Shown piece after piece: positions 9,248 to 18,758 of a stretch of DNA of 64,000 nt; the stretch's first letter is position 1, and each line of letters opens with the position of its first letter. The stretch spans positions 62,001-126,000 of the forward strand of contig CALMVZ010000034.1 in the NCBI GenBank assembly GCA_937873155.1. Reading direction: 5' to 3'. The notes beneath the pieces are model-generated. The model was not told the DNA's origin, searched no databases, and was given only the letters and a program-made list of their open reading frames with translations. A program made the position numbers and the translations under genes. This stretch comes from an uncultured Bacteroidota bacterium. GTDB taxonomy: Bacteria; Bacteroidota; Bacteroidia; B-17B0; Aurantibacillaceae.

Positions 9248-9907
9248 AGTAGCTAAATTATTTGCAATACCGGCCATGTTATAAGCAAAACCTTTTAAGA
9301 TGCTTAAGGCTTGATCTTGTTCCCCAAGAGCTAAAGTTTCTTTTTCATCAGCATTGCTTAAGCTTCCTAATTTACCTGCCGAGGTTGGCATTGCATTCGC
9401 TTCTTCACGCATTTCGTAAGCGTAACGCATATTCATTTCGGCATCTGATACCAGGCTTTGAATTTGTTTACTGCTAATGGCACTGAGGTTGGTTTTTTCG
9501 AGTAGTTGATTAAGCGCTGCTTTGTTTAATGTATACGCCTCTTTGTTTTTTACACCTGATAATTCAAGTGCGGTGGTAAGCATTGTTTCTGCTTGTTTGT
9601 AAAGTGTGTTCGATTCTTCTAACAATTCGGTTTTTGTTAAACCGGTGTTGTTCACAGCCGCCTCTCTTAAGTATTTTGATTTAAGCATGAGGTCTTCGGC
9701 CTGTTGTTTTAAATTCTGTGCAGATTCTTTGGTTGTGATCGTAGTTTTCACTGCAACTTTGTCTTCTTTTACTGTTGCTTCATCCTGGTAATTCAATTTC
9801 ATTCCGAAGTAATCACTTTTGATCGCTTGGTTCCCTGGTGTTTGGCCGTTTACCATTACCTGAATGGTAAGAGCCAACAATGTTGAAATGTAAAGTCTTG
9901 TTTTCAT
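9242..9907 (-). CDS. Exported helical protein of unknown function
   Basis: A 221-aa protein with a cleavable signal peptide (about residues 1-21, ending before QTPGNQ). The mature part is almost wholly helical and rich in Ala, Leu, Glu and Lys, with heptad-like spacing. Two similar helical segments (SAQNLKQQAEDLMLKSKYLR and ESNTLYKQAETMLTTALEL) suggest an internal repeat of a TPR-like or coiled-coil hairpin. I do not recognise a family. The 260-bp gap to the next gene contains only a possible weak hairpin around 10020-10060. Confidence 0.6.
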   Translation of the reverse strand: MKTRLYISTLLALTIQVMVNGQTPGNQAIKSDYFGMKLNYQDEATVKEDKVAVKTTITTKESAQNLKQQAEDLMLKSKYLREAAVNNTGLTKTELLEESNTLYKQAETMLTTALELSGVKNKEAYTLNKAALNQLLEKTNLSAISSKQIQSLVSDAEMNMRYAYEMREEANAMPTSAGKLGSLSNADEKETLALGEQDQALSILKGFAYNMAGIANNLATK

Positions 9908-10236
9908 AACAAATAAGTTTTAAATACATTAATGTTTCCATGTTTATTTAATTTTTTTAGGCACAGGTTTCCCTGCTGCGTAATGTGAATGAATGATCTC
10001 TGTAATTCGTTAGTGCTTTTTTACCAGCCCCTGTGAAACTCAGGTTTGGCAGGGGTTCCGGGTGTGCTAAGGGTTTAGTTACTTACTTGTACGAGGCCGT
10101 TTTTAAAAAGGTTCGCTTTTTCTTTTAAAAGTAAAAAACAAAGTGTTGTTTACAGCTTGTTCATATAGTGGTAAAGCGGACCATTAATTTCTTTTATTTT
10201 GCATACTTTACCGATAGTTTTTACGTTATAAGATCA

Positions 10237-11793
10237 ATGTTTTCCCCGGCCATCCACAGATATATTTTTTTGTTCGGAATTTGTACCATGGGTGGTGCCA
10301 TGTTATTCGGTACCGTTCCAACAAGTATCCCGCAGATCATTTTGTTCAGCAATTGGATCTTCGAAGGAAATTTTAAAGAAAAATTAAGTTCGCTGAACAG
10401 GAACAGGATCTTCTGGATCTTAAGTTCAGTATTTATAATGCACCTCTTCGGTTTAATGACTACCACTAATCTTGATGCAGGCCTGAATGACATAAGGATC
10501 AAAGTGCCATTGATGTTACTGCCTTTGGTCTTCTTTAGTTCAAAGCCATTAAATAAAAAAGAACTTAATCTGCTTTTAAGTTTATTCGTTACCGGAATTG
10601 TATTAAGCAGTGTATGGTGCATCTATTATTACTACAGTCATGCCTTAGTTGATCTCAGGAAAGTTTCACGCTTCATGTCGCATATACGTTTTGGCTTATT
10701 CATTAATATGGGTATATGCACCTTAGTATATTTTATAATAACAGGTGAAAAAATGATCGACCGCATTATTTCAGGCCTGGTTATTCTTTATCTTCTTGGA
10801 TTTATGTTGGTATTTGGGATGGTGACCGGTTTAGCCATGTTCGGATTAGTGAGTGCTGCATTTCTTTTCTACCTCATCATTAAACAAAGTGTGAAACTAA
10901 AACTGGCCGGACTTTCGTTACTGATAATTGGTGCCTGCATAAGTATTTGGTTCATTTCGGATGAATGGAAGAAAAACAATTTTGTTGATACATCATCCGC
11001 TAATGCGATCAAAGAAAGGTCGGCTTCAGGCAGGAAATACTACCAGGTAGCTGACAATATGATGACTGAGAACGGATTTTATATGGCGCGCAATATTCAG
11101 TATGAAGAAATCGACAGCTTGTGGCCTAAATTAAGCAAAGTAAAAGTATCAGCTGAAGATAAAAAACATAATCCCATGATGTGGACTATCCTGCGTTACA
11201 TGACCAGCAAAGGATTAACGAAAGATTCGGTTGGATTGATGCAATTGACAAAAGAAGACATTGCGAATATTGAAAGAGGTGTAACCAATTATAAGTATGC
11301 TGATGCCTCTGCACTCCGGATAAGAGTAAAGGATTTTTTATCGGAATACCAGGATTATAAGCACGGAGCGAATCCTTCAGGTAACACCATGTTAATGCGT
11401 TTCGAATTCTGGAAAGCAGCGGTCTACATCATTAAACGCAATGTTTGGACAGGTGTTGGTACAGGTGATGCAAATGCTGCATTTGAAAAAGCTTATTTAC
11501 GTACAGACACTAAATTAACGCGCGAATGGAGATTGCGTTCACATAATCAATTCCTCGCAATAACAGTAGCGTTCGGAGTTTTAGGTTTAGCGCTTTTTGT
11601 TTTCAGCCTGATCTATCCTGCTGTGGTTCTCAGAAAGAACTTGCCTGGGCTTTACTTCGCTTTTCTTTTTATAGCGGTCATTTCTTTTTTAACAGAAGAT
11701 ACTTTGGAATCGCAATCCGGGGTCAGCTTCTATGCTTACTTCAATACTTTGTTCTTGTGGCTGGGATATTCAGCAGCCAAAAAAGCCGATTGA
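10237..11793 (+). CDS. O-antigen ligase / polymerase-like membrane protein
   Basis: From the ATG at 10237 the protein has 518 residues, with about ten hydrophobic helices. A large soluble loop between helices (roughly residues 250-405) ends in RFEFWKAAVYIIKRN followed by GVGTGD. That is the Wzy_C signature of O-antigen ligases (WaaL) and polymerases, which join undecaprenyl-linked glycans to lipid A or to each other at the periplasmic face. A longer reading from a GTG at 10168 is possible, but the added 23 residues cover the likely promoter region. The gene stands alone, so the substrate cannot be read from context. Confidence 0.75.
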   Translation: MFSPAIHRYIFLFGICTMGGAMLFGTVPTSIPQIILFSNWIFEGNFKEKLSSLNRNRIFWILSSVFIMHLFGLMTTTNLDAGLNDIRIKVPLMLLPLVFFSSKPLNKKELNLLLSLFVTGIVLSSVWCIYYYYSHALVDLRKVSRFMSHIRFGLFINMGICTLVYFIITGEKMIDRIISGLVILYLLGFMLVFGMVTGLAMFGLVSAAFLFYLIIKQSVKLKLAGLSLLIIGACISIWFISDEWKKNNFVDTSSANAIKERSASGRKYYQVADNMMTENGFYMARNIQYEEIDSLWPKLSKVKVSAEDKKHNPMMWTILRYMTSKGLTKDSVGLMQLTKEDIANIERGVTNYKYADASALRIRVKDFLSEYQDYKHGANPSGNTMLMRFEFWKAAVYIIKRNVWTGVGTGDANAAFEKAYLRTDTKLTREWRLRSHNQFLAITVAFGVLGLALFVFSLIYPAVVLRKNLPGLYFAFLFIAVISFLTEDTLESQSGVSFYAYFNTLFLWLGYSAAKKAD

Positions 11794-11916
11794 TAGTACG
11801 AGGAGAAAAACACTTCTTAATTCTACATTTAATGATTAGTGTTTTATATTACCGGGAACGCACATTAATAGCACAAAACATTTAACAGAGAATAAAAATG
11901 TTTAATAGGAGGAAGA

Positions 11917-12774
11917 CTAGAATTTGTATCCTTTAAAGTCTCTTGTGAATTCGTTCTTTTCAAACGTAGGATTTACCTGTAAGAAGAAGTAATTGTATTC
12001 TTCAAACAAACTTTTATCGTCATAGATCTTCACGCCGATCGGCAAATAGTATAACTGATCAATGTATATAATAACATTTTTAGCATACCAGTTCGGAACT
12101 TTTATTACTTGTCCTTTTTTAAGGATATCGAAATAATCTTTGAACTTCGGATTCAATTCAACGATCATGTATTCACTCACAAATAATTTACGCGCGATAG
12201 AAGTAATACTTTCACCATCTCCAACCGTATAAGATGTGTAAGCAAAATCTTTATTGTTGATCACTAACTTGTAACATGGCCGGTTATTGTAACGCTCTTC
12301 ACCATCTAAATAAAAATACTGGTCTACTTTATCGCCTAATTTATTAGCGCAATATTCAATGATGCCGCCAAAATAATCGAATCCCATTTCGTTAATGGTG
12401 TGATGCTGGTCCTGGCGCATCAAAGATCCCATCGGGTCTAAATTTAAATTGATGTACGGAAACGAATTTGGTTTCACTAAAGCTTTGCCATTATTAGTGC
12501 CTGTTGTCCAAAGTACTTCGATACCTTTTATATAAATGTAAAGCATTCTCGGCTTACGGTTAAGCTTTACAGCGGATTCATAATAATTATAACCCTTACG
12601 TCCGCGCTCAGTAATTTTCAGATTGTATTTCAGGCCGTCAACTTCTTTTATGGCTTTTACCATTTTTGTAGCAATAGCCTTGGCATCAAGGTTTTCTTTA
12701 ACCTGCGCCAACCCGTTCAAACTCAATAACGTAAAAACAACTAATATTTGGGTATAAACCCGATTACAAAACAT
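11917..12774 (-). CDS. Exported DUF1571-type protein with an inserted LysM domain
   Basis: The protein has a signal peptide (ending near GLAQ). A DUF1571-like domain follows, with a lipoprotein-binding-like curved sheet (for example KYNLKITERGRKGYNYYES and MLYIYIKGIEVLW). A LysM motif (SYTVGDGESITSIARKLFVS, with KKGQVIKVPNW closing it) is inserted before the last strands of the sheet. LysM binds peptidoglycan, so the protein is probably periplasmic and cell-wall associated. I place the start at the second Met because the signal peptide then has a basic n-region; an ATG at 12792 is the alternative. It is divergent from the HU-SPOR gene. Confidence 0.7.
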   Translation of the reverse strand: MFCNRVYTQILVVFTLLSLNGLAQVKENLDAKAIATKMVKAIKEVDGLKYNLKITERGRKGYNYYESAVKLNRKPRMLYIYIKGIEVLWTTGTNNGKALVKPNSFPYINLNLDPMGSLMRQDQHHTINEMGFDYFGGIIEYCANKLGDKVDQYFYLDGEERYNNRPCYKLVINNKDFAYTSYTVGDGESITSIARKLFVSEYMIVELNPKFKDYFDILKKGQVIKVPNWYAKNVIIYIDQLYYLPIGVKIYDDKSLFEEYNYFFLQVNPTFEKNEFTRDFKGYKF

Positions 12775-12908
12775 GAGGTGCAAAAATAGCATTTGTTTTT
12801 GAGGTAATTGAGAAAAACTTACTCGTAAAATGCTAAAAAATTTAGTTGAATCTGAGGCCTCTAAAGACTAAATTTGGTATTAAATGCTAAATTTGGGGTC
12901 CCTATAAA

Positions 12909-13964
12909 ATGAACGTACAAAAGACCATAATTAACGGAATTTCGGAGCTGCTTTACACCCACGATTATGTGGTGGTTCCCGGCTTCGGGGGTTTTGTGTC
13001 ACGTCACCAGTTATCCCATTATTCGTTGAACAAAGAAGTGCTTAACCCGCCATCAAAAAAGATCATGTTCAATGTCCAGTTAAAACAGAACGATGGTATT
13101 TTAGCAAGCTGGTTAAAAGAAAAAATGAATTGTACTTTCGAGCAGTCTGCTAAACACATCGAAGAATTCGCCGCGCAGTGTAAAATATTATTAGATACCA
13201 AACAGCGTTTGGAGTTTGAGAATTTAGGATTGTTCTATCTCGACTTTGAAAAGAACATATGTTTCGAACCAAAAACAGATGTCAATTTCCTGATCGAAAG
13301 TTTCGGATTAAGCAATATCACTTTAAAAGAATTAGAGAAAGAAACAGTTACGAAAGTAATTGAGACCAAAGACCGTTTTGAAAAAGTTGAGATCAGTCAG
13401 CCTGTTAAACAACGTAATTACAGGAGGGTCGCGGTTATAGCAGCAGGAATTCCTGTTGTAACCATGGCGGTTCTGTTCGCGGTTAATTTTGTAAAACCGA
13501 ATACCATTTCTTACTCTAAAGTTTTTGGTTTTGGGAATGAAGTAACTTATTCACCTGTAAATTACAATTCTTCTTTAACTGAATTAGAAATTAAGAATAC
13601 GGAACCTTACATTGTAGATGCAAACGGTTATGCAGCCATAAATTTGTTTGAGGATAAAACGGTTGCTGTTAATATCAGTGCGGTTGAAACTAAATCTCAC
13701 ACAGTAACGAAACATTATTCTCACGAAATTTCCGTTGCAGGAAAATACCAGGTTGTGATGGGCTGTTTCAGTGTAAAGGGAAACGCAAAAAAATTCGTCC
13801 GCACACTTTCATCCGAAAACCTGAAAGCAGGTTTAAGCGGGGTTAATGCAAAAGGATTACACGTTGTAAGTGCCGGCGGTTTTGATGATAAAGAAAGCGC
13901 AGTAGCTTTATTGCAATCGATCCGTTCAAAATACCCGAATGCCTGGGTAATGACAAAAGAGTAA
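12909..13964 (+). CDS. HU/CCDC81-like plus SPOR domain membrane protein
   Basis: A 351-aa protein with three parts. Residues 1-145 hold two tandem HU/IHF-fold units of the CCDC81-like kind (HDYVVVPGFGGFVSR is the signature of the first). A single membrane helix lies near 177-193. The C-terminal 75 residues form a SPOR domain (YQVVMGCFSVKGNAKKFVRT). SPOR domains bind denuded septal peptidoglycan, so the protein probably localises to the division site, with the HU-like part in the cytoplasm. This domain combination is widespread and characteristic in Bacteroidota. The gene is monocistronic. Confidence 0.85.
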   Translation: MNVQKTIINGISELLYTHDYVVVPGFGGFVSRHQLSHYSLNKEVLNPPSKKIMFNVQLKQNDGILASWLKEKMNCTFEQSAKHIEEFAAQCKILLDTKQRLEFENLGLFYLDFEKNICFEPKTDVNFLIESFGLSNITLKELEKETVTKVIETKDRFEKVEISQPVKQRNYRRVAVIAAGIPVVTMAVLFAVNFVKPNTISYSKVFGFGNEVTYSPVNYNSSLTELEIKNTEPYIVDANGYAAINLFEDKTVAVNISAVETKSHTVTKHYSHEISVAGKYQVVMGCFSVKGNAKKFVRTLSSENLKAGLSGVNAKGLHVVSAGGFDDKESAVALLQSIRSKYPNAWVMTKE

Positions 13965-14042
13965 ACAGCAGGCAGAAGTTAGTAGGCAGTATTTAAATCT
14001 AAAGTTAGTTGAACAGAATGTCATGATGAGCTTGCCAAACCA

Positions 14043-14624
14043 CTACAATCCTTTTTTCTCTTCTGTCCCTTTAGTCCCTTCCGTCTCTTCGTTCTTCTCC
14101 CGCATATTCCTGTAGATGGTCACGAATGCCATCATAACGGCAGCAAAAATTATCATTCCCAATAAACCCCAAACCAAGCTTCCGGTTGATTTTACAGTGA
14201 CAAGAAAAACAATGCCAACTAAAAAAACAGTTGCCGCTTCATTAAATATGCGCAGTTTGAAAGAGGTCCACTTAAATGTACCTTCCGTTTGTTTTTTAAA
14301 GATCATTTGGCATTGGAGATGGTATAAAAATAATAAGCCTACTAAAAACAACTTTAACCACATCCAGGGCAGCGTTAAATAAGCAGGGACCTGCCAGATC
14401 ATCCACCAGCCAAAAATAAAAGTGCCGATCATACCGGGCCAGCCTATAATGTACCAGAGCCTTTTTTGCATGATAAGGAATTGAGCCGTAAGAATGCTTT
14501 TTTCAGGATCTTCTTTCTTTTGTGCTTCAGCAGTATAAATGAACAAACGCACCATATAAAAGAGCGCAGCGAACCAAGTTACCACAAATATGATGTGTAA
14601 AGATTTAACGTAGAGGAAGTCCAT
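14043..14624 (-). CDS. hemJ: HemJ/CopD-family membrane protein
   Basis: From the ATG at 14624 the protein has about 193 residues and four to five membrane helices. It opens with SLHIIFVVTWFAALFYMVRL, the conserved first helix of HemJ (protoporphyrinogen IX oxidase, UPF0093), which carries the essential His. A later WMWLKLFLVGLLFLYHLQCQ segment supplies the conserved Lys and His. HemJ oxidises protoporphyrinogen in haem synthesis. The C-terminal tail is short, charged and repetitive (EETEGTKGTEEKKG). A more general CopD-like assignment is possible, so the symbol is tentative. Confidence 0.7.
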   Translation of the reverse strand: MDFLYVKSLHIIFVVTWFAALFYMVRLFIYTAEAQKKEDPEKSILTAQFLIMQKRLWYIIGWPGMIGTFIFGWWMIWQVPAYLTLPWMWLKLFLVGLLFLYHLQCQMIFKKQTEGTFKWTSFKLRIFNEAATVFLVGIVFLVTVKSTGSLVWGLLGMIIFAAVMMAFVTIYRNMREKNEETEGTKGTEEKKGL

Positions 14625-14664
14625 TACGTAAAAGTATGAAAAACATTGCAAATGATCGCAGAAT

Positions 14665-14856
14665 AAAAGTCCGAAGGACCGACATGATTATAGAAATCAA
14701 TAAGCAACAACTTCCAAATCCCGAAGGGATGACATTTATTTCATCTTTTCTGGGTTTTGATAGGCGAACGACCATATTCTAAATTATTTCATCCCGTTGG
14801 GATTAGATTTTTGTAAGTAGTTAAAAATCCGGAGGGCTTGAATATGAAAAAAGCGT
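14665..14856. repeat. Cluster of short dispersed repeats of the 'cccgaagggatgacat' type
   Basis: The intergenic region carries four related short segments: GTCCGAAGGACCGACAT, ATCCCGAAGGGATGACAT, ATCCCGTTGGGATTAGA and a TCCGGAGGGCTTGAATATG variant. Each has a 6-8 bp inverted repeat core. Elements of this kind are scattered through many Bacteroidota genomes. I see no gene here. Confidence 0.55.
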
Positions 14857-14882
14857 AAATTTACTTCAACACAAACAATCTT

Positions 14883-15398
14883 ATGAAGCCTAAATTCGCC
14901 AAAGAATCTTTAACTATTACAACCGAACATGTACTGCCAAATGATACAAATCATGTAGGTGGCCTATTCGGTGGGCGTTTAATGCAGTGGATGGACATTA
15001 CAGCTGCTATTTCAGCTCACAGGCATTGCAAACGCGTCACAGTTACAGCTTCTGTTAATCACGTATCGTTCGACAGGCAAATTAAACAAGGAAGTATTGT
15101 GACCCTGGAAGCAAAAGTGAGCCGTGCATTTAATAGTAGTATGGAAGTGTTTGTAGTAGTGTCAGTAGAAGATGCTGTTACAGGTGTGTCAGAAAAATGT
15201 AACGAGGCTGTTTTTACTTTTGTGGCAATTGATCAGAATGGTTCACCATTACCGGTTCCGCAAGTTATTCCGGAAACAGAGGAAGAGAAAAAACGTTATG
15301 ATGGTGCTCTCCGCCGCAGGCAATTATCTTTGATCTTAGCAGGAAGAATGAAACCGGATGAGGCGACTGAATTGAAGGCGCTTTTTGTGAAGGAGTAA
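14883..15398 (+). CDS. Hot-dog fold acyl-CoA thioesterase (YciA/BACH type)
   Basis: A 171-aa protein that hydrolyses acyl-CoA to free acid and CoA in the cytosol. It has the single hot-dog domain of the YciA/ACOT family: HVLPNDTNHVGGLFGGRLMQWMD carries the catalytic Asn/Asp and the glycine-rich turn before the long helix. VTASVNHVSFDRQIKQGSIV and the central beta strands follow. About 35 residues of charged helix extend the C-terminus. It is a lone gene; the chain-length preference cannot be read from the sequence. Confidence 0.86.
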   Translation: MKPKFAKESLTITTEHVLPNDTNHVGGLFGGRLMQWMDITAAISAHRHCKRVTVTASVNHVSFDRQIKQGSIVTLEAKVSRAFNSSMEVFVVVSVEDAVTGVSEKCNEAVFTFVAIDQNGSPLPVPQVIPETEEEKKRYDGALRRRQLSLILAGRMKPDEATELKALFVKE

Positions 15399-15506
15399 GG
15401 AAGTTGGTAGTTCGTAGAATGTAAATAATAGTCTTTAAATATGTTCTGCTTTTGAAATAAAGTGAATAGCTATAATATAAAACACAACACAATACTCTAC
15501 GAACTC

Positions 15507-16469
15507 TCAACTACGAACTATTCCACTCACATCAATTTCATTCATGCATTTAAAATGCCCGCGAGGACATTTACTGAAACCGAGTTTAGAACAAGGTCTG
15601 CATTTTAAATTTTCCACTTCTAAAATTTTACTGCCATCTCCCGGTTTATAAGGATACATGCCGAATTCAGGAATAGTATTTCCCCAAAGCGAAAATATTT
15701 TTTTACCGAATGCGGCAGCAATGTGCATGAGTCCTGTGTCGGAAGTTACAACATAAGAAGATTGTTGAATAACAGAAGCTGATTGGTTCAAAGAGAATTT
15801 CCCACAAACATTAAATGTGTTCTTTGTTTTTGAGATCACTTGTTCTGCTATGGAAAGATCTTCTTTTCCTCCCATCAATACCACAGGAAGTACTGAAGCA
15901 TTACAGATCTCAGTTAATTTATTGGCCGGGATCTTTTTGGTGTAATAAGAGCCGCCGACAACCAAAGCGACATATCCATTCTTTAAGCTTTGATCTATTG
16001 AAGTAAGATCAACAGAATCTTTTTCTGAAGTAAAATAATCTAAACCTTTTCCATCATCTTTTACACCGAGTGGAGTGGTGGCTTCCAGATAGCGTTGTAC
16101 GATGTGAACATCCGGCAAGGCGGTCTTACTTTTTAAGTTAACGGCCAGCCATTTTTTTATATTCAGTTTGTTGAAAGTTGAACTTTTTTTACCGAGTGCT
16201 AATTTTAAACGGGTGCTCCGTAAATTATTGTGGAGATCGATAACAAAATCGTAATTCTCTTTTTTAAGCTGGGGTAAAACTTCCTTAAAGTCTTTTTCGA
16301 AAGTGATCAGCTCATCGATATTCGGATTGTGTTCTAAAGTACTTTTAAAAGCAGCCTTGGTAAGAAAATGGATCTGTGAATCTTTTAACTGTTGTTTGCA
16401 GCAACGGATGACGGGAGTAGTTAATACCACATCCCCAATTGAACTAAACCGTATAATGAGAATTTTCAC
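15507..16469 (-). CDS. Glycosyltransferase family 9 (heptosyltransferase-like)
   Basis: A 320-aa GT-B enzyme. The N-terminal domain starts with MKILIIRFSSIGDVVLTTPV, the GT9 hallmark. The C-terminal domain has the donor-binding elements VVGGSYYTKKIPANKL, VVLMGGKEDL and the SDTGLMHIAAAFGKK motif. A cysteine pair pattern (LKCRPCSKLGFSKCPRGHFKC) near the C-terminus matches the Cys-rich loop of many Bacteroidota GT9 proteins. It probably adds a sugar to the lipopolysaccharide core. Its 3' end converges on the thioesterase gene. Confidence 0.87.
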   Translation of the reverse strand: MKILIIRFSSIGDVVLTTPVIRCCKQQLKDSQIHFLTKAAFKSTLEHNPNIDELITFEKDFKEVLPQLKKENYDFVIDLHNNLRSTRLKLALGKKSSTFNKLNIKKWLAVNLKSKTALPDVHIVQRYLEATTPLGVKDDGKGLDYFTSEKDSVDLTSIDQSLKNGYVALVVGGSYYTKKIPANKLTEICNASVLPVVLMGGKEDLSIAEQVISKTKNTFNVCGKFSLNQSASVIQQSSYVVTSDTGLMHIAAAFGKKIFSLWGNTIPEFGMYPYKPGDGSKILEVENLKCRPCSKLGFSKCPRGHFKCMNEIDVSGIVRS

Positions 16470-16489
16470 TTAGTACAAAAGTACTAAAT

Positions 16490-17509
16490 CTATTCGATTA
16501 TGATCATTTGGGTTTTGGCAGTTTCTTTGGCATTGATCCTCAAATAATAAATGCCTTTAGCAAGATCGCTCACATTTATTTTTTTAGGTTCTGAATTATT
16601 TTGACTTCCAGGTAGAATTGTTTTTACGGTTTGTCCTAATACATTATAAATTTCAATTGTCATTCTTTCTGATAAAGGAATATTTGAAATGAATAATTCT
16701 CCGTTTGTTACCGGGTTTGGAAATACTTTAAATTCCGAACTATTTTCGATACTGCTAATTCCTAATGGATAATAGGTAGAATAGATCCTGCCATTCTTAT
16801 TATAAGTTACAGAAACATTAGTTCCTGTAGTAACAACCATGGTTGAAGTCTGAACTTCCAACAAAGGAAATTTACTTACTGAAGCGCGCCATTGATCCAT
16901 TGTGATCGTAAAATTCAAAATAGAACCTGTAGAAGTCGTATCACTTTCATATTGCAGGTAACGTAATTTAAGAACGTTTGAAACTGTTGCGGTTGGTAAT
17001 ACTAAAGTTCCCGTACCATCCCCGGTGGTAGTAAATGTTCCAACCGTTGTATTAGTCGGCTGTATCAATAAATAATTATCGGGACTTGTTGATCCATAAG
17101 TAAAAGGCAAAGAATAAGGTTTGAACGGATCGGAATACATCCAGCAATTAGATAATGTTGTTTCTGCATATCCTAAATACTCAAATTTTGCACTGGTATT
17201 GCTCAGTACGCCATAACCGCCTCCGCCCAGATCAAGACCGATCGTGCCTCCCGGAAATGCGAAATTATTCGGGACGGAAGACATCGGAACAAAAGTGCTG
17301 GTCACTAATGGATTTCCATTTATTACAACTGTAGAATAATTCCACATTTGCGAAGTGCCCGAACTTCCAAGTGAAAGATTAGTTGAATCAATATCAATAA
17401 AACTCTGCACATCGCCGGGAACAGGGTTGTCAGCAGCAGTAATGGTGTATTGCGCTTTCATGAAAAAAGAACAAATACCGAGGAAAACAAAAAGGCAATT
17501 TTTTCGCAT
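16490..17509 (-). CDS. T9SS type A sorting-domain protein, copy 1
   Basis: From the ATG at 17509 the protein has about 339 residues. It has a signal peptide ending in MKAQ, a beta-rich body without a recognised enzyme fold, and a C-terminal sorting domain (FPNPVTNGELFIS, then GQTVKT and LAKGIYYLRI) for export by the Type IX secretion system and anchoring to the cell surface. It is a clear paralog of the next gene upstream on the strand (17598-18653): both bodies begin QYTIT and share a DGTGTLVLP/DAWGTLNMP repeat and the same strand order. Starting upstream at 17545 would run into the 56-bp palindrome, so the internal ATG is preferred. Confidence 0.75.
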   Translation of the reverse strand: MRKNCLFVFLGICSFFMKAQYTITAADNPVPGDVQSFIDIDSTNLSLGSSGTSQMWNYSTVVINGNPLVTSTFVPMSSVPNNFAFPGGTIGLDLGGGGYGVLSNTSAKFEYLGYAETTLSNCWMYSDPFKPYSLPFTYGSTSPDNYLLIQPTNTTVGTFTTTGDGTGTLVLPTATVSNVLKLRYLQYESDTTSTGSILNFTITMDQWRASVSKFPLLEVQTSTMVVTTGTNVSVTYNKNGRIYSTYYPLGISSIENSSEFKVFPNPVTNGELFISNIPLSERMTIEIYNVLGQTVKTILPGSQNNSEPKKINVSDLAKGIYYLRINAKETAKTQMIIIE

Positions 17510-17525
17510 GATTAAAGATACAAAA

Positions 17526-17581
17526 AAAGCCCTGCCCTTCGACATCCCGATAGCTATCGGGATGTCGAAGGGCAGGGCTTT
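17526..17581. terminator. Perfect 56-bp palindrome, probable bidirectional terminator
   Basis: Two 28-nt arms are fully complementary and centred between 17553 and 17554. The core is the dispersed TCCCGATAGCTATCGGGA palindrome; the outer arms read AAAGCCCTGCCCTTCGACA and its complement. It lies between two co-directional T9SS cargo genes and should form a very stable hairpin in either direction. Confidence 0.8.
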
Positions 17582-17597
17582 AATTAAAGAGAATAAA

Positions 17598-18653
17598 TTA
17601 TTCTATAATTAATTTCTTCACACCTTCCTGTTTTGTGCCTTTCAGTTTTACGTAGTAAATACCTGAAGGGAGATCTTTGACATCAACCTCTAAGTTATAA
17701 GGCCCGGGCGCAAGATCAGAATAAGATGTATTTCGTACTACTTGTCCGAGTGCATTAGTTATGGTCATATCATAACTTTCATTCTGAGCTAAAACAAACC
17801 AAAGTGTTGCGGTACTTGTTGCAGGATTAGGATACAGGTTAAAGTTAGCGTCACTGAATTTATTTTCATTGATACCTGTGAAATTCATTTCTCCAAGTGT
17901 AACACTTTTGTCTGTGGAGGTATTAGTTAAAGTTCCTGACTTAACAGTAAATGTACTAACGTTAATAGCAAGGATCGCCCATTTGCTAACTGAGCTGATG
18001 TGTACATACGACTTAGCTGTAACTGTGAAGTTATAGACAGGTGTGGCTGTAGAGGTAGTAACAATTGTCCCTGTCTGATTGATATCTAATCTTATGCGGA
18101 GAGTATTAGGGAAAGTCTTACCTCCGGGCATATTCAGTGTGCCCCATGCGTCACCGGTTGTTGTTAATGATCCTATTGCTGTCATGGTTTGATTTGGCGT
18201 GCTGCTATTATCAACTACAGAATAAGCATCAGACGTCACATAACCATAAGTAAAAGGAATGTTAGCAATAGTTTGAGGATTACCATAAACTACGGCCGCC
18301 GTGCTTGTTGATGTGCCATAATTAGTAATGTTTGAGCCATGTGATGCAAAGGAGTATTGAGTACCATCACTTGTAGATGCTATACTGGCGCTTGGAAAAG
18401 AAGTAAAAAAAGGCGCTGAAGTTTTTGCCACGTAGCTGTTTGAAACTGCAGCTGTGGTTGGCGAAACAGTAATGCCGGTATAATTCCAGGATGCATTCAT
18501 TCCTGCGGCACCTATCGTAACTCCGGTTGTATCCGCCTCCCAGGTATTTTCCACATCACCCACTACAGGAAAAACAGAAGAAGTAATAGTGTACTGCGCT
18601 TTTGCGAAGTATGAGCAGATAACTAATAAAGATAAAATGTAAATTTTTTTCAT
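17598..18653 (-). CDS. T9SS type A sorting-domain protein, copy 2
   Basis: A 351-aa exported protein with a signal peptide (MKKIYILSLLVICSYFAKAQ), a Ser/Thr-rich beta body and a Type IX sorting domain (LYPNPATSTATLWF, GQVVRNT, LPSGIYYVKLKG). The two paralogs align over their whole length, with better conservation at the N-terminus and the sorting domain. No catalytic motif is visible, so an adhesin-like or structural surface role is more likely than an enzyme. Confidence 0.78.
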   Translation of the reverse strand: MKKIYILSLLVICSYFAKAQYTITSSVFPVVGDVENTWEADTTGVTIGAAGMNASWNYTGITVSPTTAAVSNSYVAKTSAPFFTSFPSASIASTSDGTQYSFASHGSNITNYGTSTSTAAVVYGNPQTIANIPFTYGYVTSDAYSVVDNSSTPNQTMTAIGSLTTTGDAWGTLNMPGGKTFPNTLRIRLDINQTGTIVTTSTATPVYNFTVTAKSYVHISSVSKWAILAINVSTFTVKSGTLTNTSTDKSVTLGEMNFTGINENKFSDANFNLYPNPATSTATLWFVLAQNESYDMTITNALGQVVRNTSYSDLAPGPYNLEVDVKDLPSGIYYVKLKGTKQEGVKKLIIE

Positions 18654-18758
18654 GCGGGTTGTTTTTTAGGGTTATTATCAAAGTTAGTAAAAAATAAGCG
18701 CATTAGTAACTATCTTTGCGCCGATGTTTGTTTGATTAAAACGAAGTCGATAAGTTTA

